This document shows positions 24,155 to 34,844 of a stretch of 64,000 nt of DNA, piece after piece (position 1 is the first letter of the stretch; each line of letters starts with the position of its first letter). The notes beneath the pieces are model-generated. The model had not been told where the DNA came from. It ran no database searches and was given only the letters and a program-made list of their open reading frames with translations. Made by a program: the position numbers and the translations under genes. The stretch is taken from contig NZ_LKTM01000079.1 of the NCBI RefSeq assembly GCF_001417955.2, positions 1 to 64,000 on the forward strand. The letters are read 5' to 3'. This DNA comes from Mycobacterium gordonae. Its GTDB lineage: Bacteria; Actinomycetota; Actinomycetes; Mycobacteriales; Mycobacteriaceae.

Positions 24155-24541
24155 ATGACCACACGACCGAAAACCCTTGGGCGACTGCTGATGCGCGCCG
24201 CTCCGGTGATCAACGCGCCGGTCGCCGCAGTAGCCAGGTCACCGCGTTTCGCCGGACTGGTGAATCGAAACATCGCCATGCTCAGCTACACGGGGCGGCG
24301 TTCCGGACGCAGCATCAGCATCCCCGTCGCATATCGCCGCACCGGTGACGAGGTCACCGTGAACGCCAACCTGCCCGAGACGAAAACGTGGTGGCGCAAC
24401 TTCCTCGGCGACGGTGGCCCGGTCACGCTACAACTCAAGGGGATCGAGCGCACCGGTCATGCGGTGGCCGCCCGGGACAGCGAGGGCCGGGTCACCGTTA
24501 CGGTTCGGCTGACCGACGCCGGAGGTCAGACGACGGCGTGA
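24155..24541 (+). CDS. Nitroreductase/quinone-reductase family (DUF385/F420-type) protein
   Basis: ATG 24155 has GAAGGA upstream and gives 128 residues. MLSYTGRRSGRSISIPVAYRRTGDEVTVNAN, followed by KTWWRNFLGDGGPVTLQLKG, is characteristic of the split-barrel deazaflavin/F420-dependent nitroreductase-like (DUF385) family. The residues between about 40 and 95 are the cofactor-binding part. The substrate is unknown. It follows the broken DUF1772 gene by 35 bp and is probably co-transcribed; the stop overlaps the thioesterase gene on the other strand by 16 bp. Confidence 0.8.
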   Translation: MTTRPKTLGRLLMRAAPVINAPVAAVARSPRFAGLVNRNIAMLSYTGRRSGRSISIPVAYRRTGDEVTVNANLPETKTWWRNFLGDGGPVTLQLKGIERTGHAVAARDSEGRVTVTVRLTDAGGQTTA

Positions 24542-24891
24542 CTCCCGACCGCGCGGGCGACCAGCTTGCCGTCCTGAAACACCTCCGCCTCCGAGGCGAC
24601 GACGCGGCGACCGGCCTTCGTCGTCCGCGCCTTGCAGGTGAGTAGCGTCCCCGCGACCGCCGGCCGCAGGTACTGGATCATCAGGTCGAAATGCGGAGCC
24701 GCCCTCTCGTCGTCGAGTGCGGAGTGAACCGCCAGGCCGGTGCTGGTGTCCAACAGGGCCGCAAGGAATCCGCCGTGGACGCTTCCGCGCTCGTTGCAGT
24801 GTTCGGCAGCTGGCAAGGCCTCCACGATCGCGTCCGGCCCTTGCGACGGCACGTATCGGAAGCCCAGGAACTGGGCAAAATTACGCGTCAT
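24526..24891 (-). CDS. PaaI-family hotdog thioesterase
   Basis: ATG 24891 (MTRNFAQFLGFRYV) gives 121 residues. The core ERGSVHGGFLAALLDTSTGLAVHSAL is the PaaI signature; the Asp in LLDTSTG is the usual catalytic acid. Strands FDLMIQYLRPAVAGTLLTCKART and RRVVASEAEVFQDGKLVARAV complete the hotdog fold. The frame extends to 24990 but that overlaps the next gene. The acyl-CoA substrate is unknown. Confidence 0.85.
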   Translation of the reverse strand: MTRNFAQFLGFRYVPSQGPDAIVEALPAAEHCNERGSVHGGFLAALLDTSTGLAVHSALDDERAAPHFDLMIQYLRPAVAGTLLTCKARTTKAGRRVVASEAEVFQDGKLVARAVGSHAVV

Positions 24892-24907
24892 CGCCAAATT
24901 GGTTGCC

Positions 24908-25252
24908 TCACTTGCGTTGCTGACGCGTGGATTCGCGCACCGCTTCGGCCGCATCGCGAAAGATCTGCCCGAAGTCGGGTACCCGGGCACGCGCGGCGGG
25001 CAGCGGCGCCGTCGGACGCTGCGTCTCGGCCAGGTCCAGAACCAGCCACGCGCCGAACTGGTGGGGTTGCACGCGCAGCAACAGGGTGTCCAATTCGTCT
25101 TCGAGCACCACGGGAACGGTCACGAATTCGCCCGGTTGCGCCTTGTCGAGGCGGCGGCGCACGTCCGTGACATCGGCATCTTCGGCGAGGCGCCACCGCA
25201 GCTCCTGGCCGGTTCGGTGGGCCGGCGAATACAGCACGAGATATTTCCCCAC
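24908..25252 (-). CDS. Hypothetical protein
   Basis: No family recognised. From GTG 25252 the product is about 114 residues, starting VGKYLVLYSPAHRTGQELRWRLAED and ending in a basic/acidic tail (VRESTRQQRK). A start at ATG 25360 would overlap the hydrolase coding end by 70 bp and is less likely. The middle (VVLEDELDTLLLRVQPHQFGAWLVLDL) looks like a small beta-rich fold. It sits between an alpha/beta hydrolase (39 bp upstream) and a thioesterase, probably in one operon. Confidence 0.5.
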   Translation of the reverse strand: MGKYLVLYSPAHRTGQELRWRLAEDADVTDVRRRLDKAQPGEFVTVPVVLEDELDTLLLRVQPHQFGAWLVLDLAETQRPTAPLPAARARVPDFGQIFRDAAEAVRESTRQQRK

Positions 25253-25290
25253 GAGACGAAGCGTAAGGCCTGTTTCCGACGATGCGTCGC

Positions 25291-26037
25291 TCAGTCCAGC
25301 AAATTCCAGAACTCGGTCAGGGCCGCCGCGCCGCGTGCCGGGTCCTGCACCATCCACCAATGCCCGAGGCCGTCAAGCACTGCGGTGCGGGCGCCGGCCC
25401 GCTCGGCCGCCCGCCGCCTGGTTTCTTCGCCGCCGATATACGGGTCGTCGGTCGCCAGCAACGACAGCCCGGGCCGGGCCGCGGCGTTCTCGAGGGCCCG
25501 TCCGGCTTCGGCCATCGCCGGCTGGGCGGCCGAGCGGTAGAGCGTCAGAATCGCCCGGCCCATGGCCGCGTCCTGTTCCCGCGCGATCGCCGTGGCGATG
25601 TCGGCCGGTATGCCGAGCGCACCCATTTGCGCGGCCCGGTCCTCGACGGTTCCACCCAGCATGGTGTCGACGAGTTGCTCACCGTCGCCGGGCGTCTGCC
25701 AGATCTGCGCCATGTCGTGCCAGACGTAGTCCGCGTCGAACAGGCCGACGGCGTCGCTGGCCCAGCTGCGGACCAGCTCGGGCCGGTGCATCACCACATT
25801 CACCACGTGCCCACCACCCCAGTCGTGACCGACCAGGTCGATCACGCCGCCGATCCGCTCCAGTTCGCGCTCGAGCCAATCGCGATAGGCGACATACGTC
25901 GCCGGGAAGTCCTCAGGTAGGGGTGCGCCGAATCCCGGCGGGGACAACCGCACCACGTCGTCGCGTCCCAGCGCGTCGATCAACGGACCCCAGATCGCAT
26001 CCGTCTCCGGATTGCCATGCACCAGAACAATCGACAC
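25291..26037 (-). CDS. Alpha/beta hydrolase
   Basis: The 248-residue protein begins MSIVLVHGNPETDAIWGPL, with an oxyanion loop HGNPE, a nucleophile elbow VGHDWGGG (Asp nucleophile) and a late GHWWMVQDP with the catalytic His. It resembles epoxide hydrolase-type members. ATG 26037 has a reasonable GGAGG-like site upstream (rc of CCTCC at 26042). It probably heads a minus-strand unit with the hypothetical protein and thioesterase. Confidence 0.85.
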   Translation of the reverse strand: MSIVLVHGNPETDAIWGPLIDALGRDDVVRLSPPGFGAPLPEDFPATYVAYRDWLERELERIGGVIDLVGHDWGGGHVVNVVMHRPELVRSWASDAVGLFDADYVWHDMAQIWQTPGDGEQLVDTMLGGTVEDRAAQMGALGIPADIATAIAREQDAAMGRAILTLYRSAAQPAMAEAGRALENAAARPGLSLLATDDPYIGGEETRRRAAERAGARTAVLDGLGHWWMVQDPARGAAALTEFWNLLD

Positions 26038-26187
26038 GCTGCCTCCTTTTCCGAGTTCCGATTAGGCTTTACTCCGGAGTCGCATTAGTCTTGCGCGCGG
26101 TCCGTCATCCGACTCAGGAACACACCTATGCCTCTTCAGCCCACTCTGCGCCGCCCACACTCCACGCGCAGAGGTCGTACACAGCGT

Positions 26188-26394
26188 ATGAACTGCGTGA
26201 CTGTTGGCCAGTGCTTCGACATCGACATCAGCCGTGACGCCGACGGATGGTTGATCCGGATACCCGAGGTGGACGGGATCGCCCGCGCCGTTCGCCGTTC
26301 GGCGGTCGAGCTCGCGGCGCGGCAGTGCATCGCACGCAAAACCGGCATTCCCATCGGTTACGTCGCCGTCTGGGTCGCCAACGAGAGCCGTTAG
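26188..26394 (+). CDS. HicB-like small protein
   Basis: ATG 26188 gives 68 residues (MNCVTVGQCFDIDISRDADGWLIRIPEV...); a longer frame begins at 26128. The DISRDADGWLIRIPEVDGIARAVRRSAVELAARQCIARKTG part resembles the HicB-type partial RNase-H fold. No HicA toxin gene is adjacent, so it is an orphan antitoxin-like protein. It converges on the APC permease gene. The attribution is moderately uncertain because the protein is short. Confidence 0.5.
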   Translation: MNCVTVGQCFDIDISRDADGWLIRIPEVDGIARAVRRSAVELAARQCIARKTGIPIGYVAVWVANESR

Positions 26395-26414
26395 CCGGTC
26401 GCCGTTTCTGCCCG

Positions 26415-27851
26415 TCAGTGCGAGAAGACGGTCAGATCCCCGGGCTCGTTGTCGAGCACCTCGCGGTTGAAGATCATCATGTACCCGAAGTACAGGGCGC
26501 CCGTGCCCAGCAGGCCGGCCACGATGATCATCGGTACGACCGCGGAGGCGGGGGAGAGCAGGATGATCAGCGCGCAGACCGACCAGATCAGCGCCGCCAC
26601 CGCGATCGGCAGCTCGAACCGCCCGATATCGAAAGCACCTTCCTGACGATCCAGTCGTTTGCGCACCACCAGGTACAGCACGACGATCATGCCGTAGGTC
26701 AGCGCCGGGAACACCGTCCCCGAGGTGATGAGCTCCAATAGCGCGTCGCCCGGCAGTGCGGCCAGCACCGCCACGCCGATGACCACAGGCACGACGGTCG
26801 CCGGAATCGGCGTCTGGGTCCGGGAATTCACGCGCCGCATCAGCCGGTGGGCGGGAAAACGGTCGTCACGCGACATTGCGAAAATCATCCGAGAGCAACT
26901 GGTCAGCGTGACCATTCCGCCTCCGAAGAAGGCAATCGCAATGGCGACCAGGAAGATTCGCTCGGTCACCGTGCCGAGTTGATCGTGCATGATCATCGCC
27001 ACCGGTGAACCGGCGGCCGAGACATGCGGGATGTCGTCGATGGCGACCGTCAACGCGATCAGGAACAGCAGGCCCAGCACGCTGGCCGCGGCCACCGATC
27101 CCACGATGGCACGCGGAACGCTGCGGAACGGGTCCTTGGCCTCCTCGGCCATATTGGCCGCGGAATCAAAGCCGACCAGCGTTCCCAGGCCCACGATCAT
27201 GACGGCCATCAGGCCGCCGCCGAAGGCGAAGTAGTTCGGCGCCCCCTCGGTGATACCGCGGGACGTGAGGTTGCCGACCGAGCCGTTTCCCGTCACCGAC
27301 ACGACAACGACGAGCGCGATGGCCAGCACCACCACGATGGACAACTCGATAGCCACCGCCGCCGAATTGATTAGCGCAACAATCCTTGTCGACGCGATCG
27401 CGAGTACAGCCTGGATCACCATCACCGTCACGGTGATCAGGCGCGCGGTGTCTTCATCGGGCGCGATGTTGAACAACGGCATCAGGCATGTGCTTGACAT
27501 CGCGCTGTCGATCGCCATCAGCCCGGTGATCAGGTAGCAGAAGGTCAGCCACCCGAAGAACCAGCCGATCTTCGGGTTGGCCAGGCGCGATCCCCACTGA
27601 TAGGACGAGCCGCTGAGCGGGATGCGGGCGGCGAACTGTGCGATCACCAACGCGATCAGCAGCTGCCCCACCGCGGCGACGATCCACGTCCAGATCCCCA
27701 CCGGGCCGGAGTTGCGCAACAGGTCGTCGTAGGTTCCGAAGATGCCCACCGCCACCGAGATGAAGGCGAACGAGACGGCGAACACCTGGAAGGAACCCAG
27801 GGTGCGTTTCAGTTCGGGCTCGTAACCGTATTCCTCGCTGAACTCAGTCAT
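26415..27851 (-). CDS. APC-family amino-acid permease
   Basis: The 478-residue protein has about 12 hydrophobic helices. The first helix region, FQVFAVSFAFISVAVGIFGTY, and SGSSYQWGSRLANPKIGWFFGWL are typical of APC/ACT amino-acid/GABA-type permeases, with the unwound helix 1 that binds the substrate. The C terminus is a short cytosolic tail. The substrate is not predictable. The start at 27851 (MTEFSEEYGYEPELKRTLG) is consistent with family N termini. It lies 18 bp downstream of glycogen phosphorylase on the same strand and may be co-transcribed. Confidence 0.9.
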   Translation of the reverse strand: MTEFSEEYGYEPELKRTLGSFQVFAVSFAFISVAVGIFGTYDDLLRNSGPVGIWTWIVAAVGQLLIALVIAQFAARIPLSGSSYQWGSRLANPKIGWFFGWLTFCYLITGLMAIDSAMSSTCLMPLFNIAPDEDTARLITVTVMVIQAVLAIASTRIVALINSAAVAIELSIVVVLAIALVVVVSVTGNGSVGNLTSRGITEGAPNYFAFGGGLMAVMIVGLGTLVGFDSAANMAEEAKDPFRSVPRAIVGSVAAASVLGLLFLIALTVAIDDIPHVSAAGSPVAMIMHDQLGTVTERIFLVAIAIAFFGGGMVTLTSCSRMIFAMSRDDRFPAHRLMRRVNSRTQTPIPATVVPVVIGVAVLAALPGDALLELITSGTVFPALTYGMIVVLYLVVRKRLDRQEGAFDIGRFELPIAVAALIWSVCALIILLSPASAVVPMIIVAGLLGTGALYFGYMMIFNREVLDNEPGDLTVFSH

Positions 27852-27869
27852 TGAGCCCCCGTATCTTCC

Positions 27870-30392
<2,523 letters not shown>

Positions 30393-30541
30393 GGTGGGTC
30401 CTATCCCTGGAAATCTCGCCGGCGCACGGGGGGAAACAGGCAAAGAGGCCTGCAGCGATGTTTGCACACCTGGCACGGGAATGCCGTCCGAACACATGAA
30501 CAGCTGGCTATGTACTCGTTATGCATTAGTCTCACGCTACG

Positions 30542-31183
30542 ATGAAACAGATGGCCAAGAAGGCGGTGACTCCCGGGCCGCGCGACGAGCGCGGGGTGCT
30601 GCAGGCGCGAATCCTCAACTCCGCCAGGCAGGAATTCGCCACGCACGGCTGGGCTGGAACCACGATCCGGGCCGTCGCCCGCACCGCCGACGTAGACCCG
30701 GCGCTGGTGTATCACTACTTCGGCTCCAAGGAGCGCCTGCTGGACGCGGCGACGGACCCGCCGGCCAAGTGGCTGGAAACCGTCGCGCAGACGTGGGCCA
30801 CGCCCCGCGACGAGTTGGGCACCCGCCTGGTCCGCACGGTGCTCGGCGCCTGGGCAGACGACGAGATCGGTCCGGTCCTGCGCGCCGTGGTGCTCACGGC
30901 CGCGCACGACGACCGCACCCGGGAAAAGCTGCGCGCGGTGGTCGAGCGCAGCCTCATCGGTGGTTCGACGCTGGGTACCGACGAGACGGATCGGCTGCGG
31001 CGCAGCGGGTTGATCGCCAGTCAGCTGATCGGCTTCGCCCTGATCCGCTTCATCTGGAAAATCGAACCGGTGGCTTCGATGTCCGAAGAAGACGTGGTAG
31101 CCGCCGTCGCGCCCAACATTCAGCGGTACATCGACGGAGACGTCGTCGCCAGACCGTCCAGCACCGGCTGCAGCGGTTCCTGA
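30542..31183 (+). CDS. TetR-family regulator
   Basis: ATG 30542 or 30551 (MAKKAVTPG) begins a 213-residue protein. The HTH covers ILNSARQEFATHGWAGTTIRAVARTADVDPALVYHYFGSKERLL. The C-terminal domain shows the RTVLGAWADDEIGPVLRAVVLTAA pattern of TetR_C subfamily members in actinobacteria. It is divergent from glgP and converges on helR; the last 64 bp overlap the helR C terminus on the opposite strand, an unusually long antisense overlap. Confidence 0.85.
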   Translation: MKQMAKKAVTPGPRDERGVLQARILNSARQEFATHGWAGTTIRAVARTADVDPALVYHYFGSKERLLDAATDPPAKWLETVAQTWATPRDELGTRLVRTVLGAWADDEIGPVLRAVVLTAAHDDRTREKLRAVVERSLIGGSTLGTDETDRLRRSGLIASQLIGFALIRFIWKIEPVASMSEEDVVAAVAPNIQRYIDGDVVARPSSTGCSGS

Positions 31184-33396
31184 TGGACAACGCCGAGGCG
31201 CTGAGTCGCGCGGGTGAGGGCGACGTAGAGCTCGGCGGCGCCGCGAGGGCCGTCGGCCAGGATCCGCTGCGGATCCACCACCAGAACGGCGTCGAACTCC
31301 AGCCCCTTGGTCGCTGACGGGAGCACCGCGCCGGGGACTCCGGGTGGCCCGATCACCACGCTGGTGCCCTCGCGGGATCCCTCGTCACGCACGAAATCGT
31401 CTATGGCAGAAGTTAATTGACTTCCATCTACCCTTCTTGACCACGGCCGGACGCCGCACGCGCGGACCGACTCGGGCGCCACGACGTCGGGTGCGAACTC
31501 GGCGAGCAATGCGGCGGCGACGGCCATGATCTCCGCCGGCGTGCGGTAGTTCACCGTCAGCGACCGGTAAACCCAACGGCCGGGCACGTAGGGCCGCAGC
31601 ATCGCATCCCAGGACGTCGCACCGGCCGCGGATCGTCGCTGCGCGAGATCGCCCACCACGGTGAAGGATCTGGCCGGGCAGCGACGCATCAAGACCCGCC
31701 AGTCCATTTCGGACAGTTCCTGCGCTTCGTCGACCACCACGTGCCGATATGTCCAATTCCGGTCCACCGCGGCGCGTTCCGAGAGTTCACGCAGATCGCG
31801 TTCGACGAATCGGTCGGCCAGGTCCTCGCCGTAGAGCAGGTCCTGGGCGAGCAACTGGTCTTCGTCGTCCATCAGGTCTTCGCGGCTGACCATCAGGTCC
31901 AGGACGCCCGCCGCGTAGGCTGCCTCTTCGGCTTGTTCCTGTGCGGCAGTCTTTCTGGCGAGTTCCTCGGCCTCTTTGTTGACGCCCAGCAGATCCACCA
32001 GCTCGTCCAGCAGGGGCGCATCGGACACCGTCCACGCGTCACCGCTCTCGCGCCACAGCGCGGAATCGGCACCCGCCGCAAGCAGCCTCTCGGGCGACTC
32101 GTACAGCGCGGACAGCAGCGCGTCCGGGGTCAGGATCGGCCAGAGCTCATCGAGCGCGGAGGCGAACGCGGCGTTGTCCGCGAGTTCTTCGATCAGCTCC
32201 TCGCGAAGCTTCTCCCACGCGTTGCGGTCCGACCGGGTCAGCCAGCCGCGGCCGATCTTGCCGATCGCCCGCTCGGTCAAGACCCACGTGACGATGTCGG
32301 TGAACGCGGCGCGGGCCGCGTTGTGCGGCAGCCCGGTGGCGCGCGCCTCCTCCCTGGCCCACTGCGCCGTCTCGGCGTCGATGCGCAGGGTGACATCGGA
32401 CAGCTTGATGAGCAGCGGATCCTCCGGCAGCCGTTGGTAGTCGGCGATCGCGGCGGCGAGCACATCGAGGATCTGCAGTGAACCCTTGAGGCGCGCGGCG
32501 GTTGGCTCATCCTCGGCCGTAATGTGCAGACCGGGAACCAGATCGCCGACCGTCATGAACACCACGGTGGATTCGCCGAGTGAGGGCAGGACGCGGCTGA
32601 TGTGGTCCAGGAAGGCCGGATTGGGACCGATGACGAGCACGCCGTGGCGTTCCATCCGCTCGCGCTGGGTGTAGAGCAGATAGGCGACACGGTGCAGCGC
32701 AACCACCGTCTTGCCGGTGCCGGGACCACCCTCGATCACCAGCACCCCGGAGTGGTCCAGCCGGATGATGGCGTCCTGCTCGGCCTGGATGGTGGCCACG
32801 ATGTCGCGCATTCCATCACCGCGGGGGGCGTTGATCGCGGCGAGCAGGGCTGCGTCGCTTGAGCTTTCGCGCTTGTCTCCGTCGTCCGCGCGGCCGAGCA
32901 CCTCGTCGGTGAAGTCGACGACGCGACGCCCGCGGGTGTGGAACTGGCGGCGCCGCCGGATGTCCTCGGGGTTGGCTGCCGTCGCGGTGTAGAACGGACG
33001 CGCCGCCGGCGCGCGCCAATCGATCAGCACCGGTTGGTACTCGTTGTCCTCATCGAGCAGGCCGATGCGCCCGATATAGGACCGGTTTCCCGAAATACCG
33101 TCCAGCCGACCGAAACACAGCCCGTCGTCGGCGACGTCGAGGCGCTTCATCCGCCGCGCCAGCGCCCGGACTTCGACATCGCGATCCATCGGCGTTTCGC
33201 CGTCGCCCCGCAAGGCGGCGCTGTACCTCGATTTCGCCTGCGCCCGTTCGGCGTCGAGCCGGGCATAAAGGCCGGTGACGTAGTCCTGTTCGAACCGCAG
33301 TTCGTCATCGAAGCTGGTAGCTGACTCCCGCAATTCACCCCCCAATCCATGGACCCCGACCCACGCGGCGGCGTCCGGCCAGCAATTGTGCGGCAT
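31120..33396 (-). CDS. helR: HelR-type RNA polymerase-recycling ATPase (UvrD/HelD-like)
   Basis: HelR removes stalled or rifamycin-bound RNA polymerase from DNA and supports rifamycin tolerance in mycobacteria and Streptomyces. The roughly 758-residue protein has an N-terminal coiled-coil-like region (YVTGLYARLDAERAQAKSR), Walker A GGPGTGKTVVALHR, Walker B DEAQELSEMDWRVL, motif QRRSAAGA, VNYRTPAEIM and the C-terminal ATKGLEFDAVLVVD and ALTRATQRLGVVH motifs. The start is uncertain: ATG 33396 is used, but TTG codons nearer 33330 are possible. The frame upstream of it runs through the RAE and promoter and is rejected. The upstream RAE strongly supports the assignment. Confidence 0.88.
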   Translation of the reverse strand: MPHNCWPDAAAWVGVHGLGGELRESATSFDDELRFEQDYVTGLYARLDAERAQAKSRYSAALRGDGETPMDRDVEVRALARRMKRLDVADDGLCFGRLDGISGNRSYIGRIGLLDEDNEYQPVLIDWRAPAARPFYTATAANPEDIRRRRQFHTRGRRVVDFTDEVLGRADDGDKRESSSDAALLAAINAPRGDGMRDIVATIQAEQDAIIRLDHSGVLVIEGGPGTGKTVVALHRVAYLLYTQRERMERHGVLVIGPNPAFLDHISRVLPSLGESTVVFMTVGDLVPGLHITAEDEPTAARLKGSLQILDVLAAAIADYQRLPEDPLLIKLSDVTLRIDAETAQWAREEARATGLPHNAARAAFTDIVTWVLTERAIGKIGRGWLTRSDRNAWEKLREELIEELADNAAFASALDELWPILTPDALLSALYESPERLLAAGADSALWRESGDAWTVSDAPLLDELVDLLGVNKEAEELARKTAAQEQAEEAAYAAGVLDLMVSREDLMDDEDQLLAQDLLYGEDLADRFVERDLRELSERAAVDRNWTYRHVVVDEAQELSEMDWRVLMRRCPARSFTVVGDLAQRRSAAGATSWDAMLRPYVPGRWVYRSLTVNYRTPAEIMAVAAALLAEFAPDVVAPESVRACGVRPWSRRVDGSQLTSAIDDFVRDEGSREGTSVVIGPPGVPGAVLPSATKGLEFDAVLVVDPQRILADGPRGAAELYVALTRATQRLGVVHQEPLQPVLDGLATTSPSMYR

Positions 33397-33401
33397 GAAC
33401 C

Positions 33402-33420
33402 GGGCCTTGCCGCAAGCCCC
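33402..33420 (-). promoter_or_regulatory. Rifamycin-associated element (RAE)
   Basis: The plus strand reads GGGCCTTGCCGCAAGCCCC, i.e. GGGGCTTGCGGCAAGGCCC on the minus strand. This agrees with the published 19-bp RAE consensus as I remember it, an inverted repeat found before rifamycin-inducible genes in actinomycetes. It lies just before helR. A TTATAAGG stretch about 10 bp upstream may be the -10 region. Confidence 0.85.
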
Positions 33421-33487
33421 CGGGGCCGTTATAAGGTGATAAGGGCTTGAAAAGGCTTTGCGCGCAACCTCGTCGTCTGGAGTCCCC

Positions 33488-33895
33488 ATGACCGGACCGC
33501 CGCCCGACAACCCGTACGGTGGCTATCAGCCACCCGGGGAATATCCGCCGTATCAGGGCGGCGGGTACCAGCCGCCACCGCAAGGACCTTACGGCGGCTA
33601 CCCACCGCCGTCGCCGCAGCCCTATGGCGGGTTCTCGCCGCAGGGGCCCTACGGGCAGCCGATGAAGCCCAACAATTACCTGGTGTGGTCCATCATCACC
33701 ATCTTCCTGTGCATGATCCCGGGCATCGTTGCCACGGTGTATTCCAGCAAGGTCGACGGGCTGTGGGCACAGGGGCGATGGGCGGAGGCGAGCAGGTCCG
33801 CGAACACGGCCAAGACGTGGGCCATCGTGGGAACGGTCCTCGGTGGGTTGCTCTGGTTGTCCTACCTGGGCAGGCTGGGCTCTCACGTCTCGTAG
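33488..33895 (+). CDS. CD225/dispanin-like membrane protein
   Basis: ATG 33488 (MTGPPPDNPYGGY) gives 135 residues. The first half is a Pro/Gly/Tyr-rich disordered domain; the second half begins YLVWSIITIFLCMIPGIVATVYSSKVDGLWAQGRW, the CD225 core, followed by a second membrane helix (TWAIVGTVLGGLLWLSYLG). Bacterial dispanins are of uncertain function. It is divergent from helR, so its promoter shares the RAE region, and it converges on a TetR gene with a 13-bp overlap. Confidence 0.8.
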   Translation: MTGPPPDNPYGGYQPPGEYPPYQGGGYQPPPQGPYGGYPPPSPQPYGGFSPQGPYGQPMKPNNYLVWSIITIFLCMIPGIVATVYSSKVDGLWAQGRWAEASRSANTAKTWAIVGTVLGGLLWLSYLGRLGSHVS

Positions 33896-34449
33896 TCAGT
33901 CGCCGCCAGCCGGGCGATGGCGTCGGCCAGCGCGTCGGTGGTCAGCGGGGTGCCGGTAGCCAGCGGATGCAGCATGGCGCCGTCGAGAAACACCGCGATG
34001 GCGTCCGCGGCCCGCCGTCCGACCCGCGGCTCCAGCAGTGCGACGACGCCCTCGTTCCACACCCGGGCCAGGGGCCGCAATTCGTCCCGGTAACTCGCCG
34101 CCAGATACAACTCGTTGAGCGTCCGGTACCGGTCGTGGTCGGCCAGGTAGTCGGCGGTGAGCCGGGCCAGCACGGCCGGCAGGTCGGGGTCGGCGTCCAG
34201 TTCCTGCCGCCACTGCTCCAGGTGCTCGGCCGAGGTGGTGGCGGCGTGCGCCAGAGCTGCTTCCCGCAGCTCGCCCAGGTCGCTGAAATAGTAGGTCGTC
34301 GACCCCACCGGGACGTCCGCCTCGGCTGCCACCAGGCGGTGTGTCAGCTGGCCGAGGCCGCGGCGGGCGATCACCCTGGTAGCCGCTTCGACGATCGCCT
34401 GACGGCGGCCGGCCGGGTCGCGCGGCCGGCGTTCGGGCGCGGAGCTCAA
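33883..34449 (-). CDS. TetR-family regulator of the SMR pump
   Basis: The start is placed at TTG 34449, which overlaps the SMR TGA (TTGA), giving 188 residues; the upstream frame extension runs through the SMR gene and is rejected. The HTH is at AIVEAATRVIARRGLGQLTHRLVAAEADVPVGSTTYYFSDLGELREAAL. Translational coupling to the SMR gene, and the TGTACA operator upstream of that gene, suggest it represses the operon. The rare TTG start may keep expression low. Confidence 0.8.
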   Translation of the reverse strand: MSSAPERRPRDPAGRRQAIVEAATRVIARRGLGQLTHRLVAAEADVPVGSTTYYFSDLGELREAALAHAATTSAEHLEQWRQELDADPDLPAVLARLTADYLADHDRYRTLNELYLAASYRDELRPLARVWNEGVVALLEPRVGRRAADAIAVFLDGAMLHPLATGTPLTTDALADAIARLAATDYET

Positions 34450-34769
34450 TGCGCACCGCCGAGGTTGAGCGTGACGACCCCGCCGATGATCAGTCCGACA
34501 CCGATCAGCTTCGCCGCCGACAGGGGTGAGCCGAGAAACGCCACGGCGATGAACACGATCACGGCCGTCCCGATCGCAGACCACAACGCGTAGGCGACAT
34601 CGGTCTGCATCCCGCGCGAGATGGACAGCGCCAGCAGGGCAAATGACACCGCGTAACCGACCAGGCAGATGACGGTCGGCCACAGCCGGGTGAAACCCTC
34701 GGTGGTCTTGAGCAGGCTCGTCGCCGCTACCTCCGCGAAGATGGCGACCAACAGGAATAGATATGCCAC
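34446..34769 (-). CDS. mmr: SMR-family multidrug efflux protein (Mmr/EmrE type)
   Basis: The 107-residue protein has four membrane helices and the key membrane-embedded acid (Glu in LLVAIFAEVAATS, helix 1). The segments FALLALSISRGMQTDVAYALWSAIGTAVI and GVGLIIGGVVTLNLG match SMR export proteins for cationic drugs and dyes. It is the first gene of an operon with TetR (TTGA overlap), preceded by the four-half-site operator. Confidence 0.92.
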   Translation of the reverse strand: MAYLFLLVAIFAEVAATSLLKTTEGFTRLWPTVICLVGYAVSFALLALSISRGMQTDVAYALWSAIGTAVIVFIAVAFLGSPLSAAKLIGVGLIIGGVVTLNLGGAH

Positions 34770-34783
34770 GACACTCTCCCTTG

Positions 34784-34811
34784 TGTACAGATGTACATGT
34801 ACAAATGTACA
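34784..34811. promoter_or_regulatory. TetR operator made of four TGTACA half-sites
   Basis: TGTACA is a self-complementary hexamer and occurs at 34784, 34792, 34798 and 34806, forming a nearly perfect 28-bp palindrome about the centre 34797/34798. It is 14 bp upstream of the SMR start. This spacing would fit two TetR dimers binding cooperatively. Confidence 0.8.
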
Positions 34812-34844
34812 CTACCATCGTGGCGGGTCACCACCGATCGGCGG

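Noticed and set aside
24927-26237. 436-aa plus-strand open frame
   Set aside because: Very Arg/Pro/Ser-rich shadow of the hydrolase and thioesterase genes on the minus strand.
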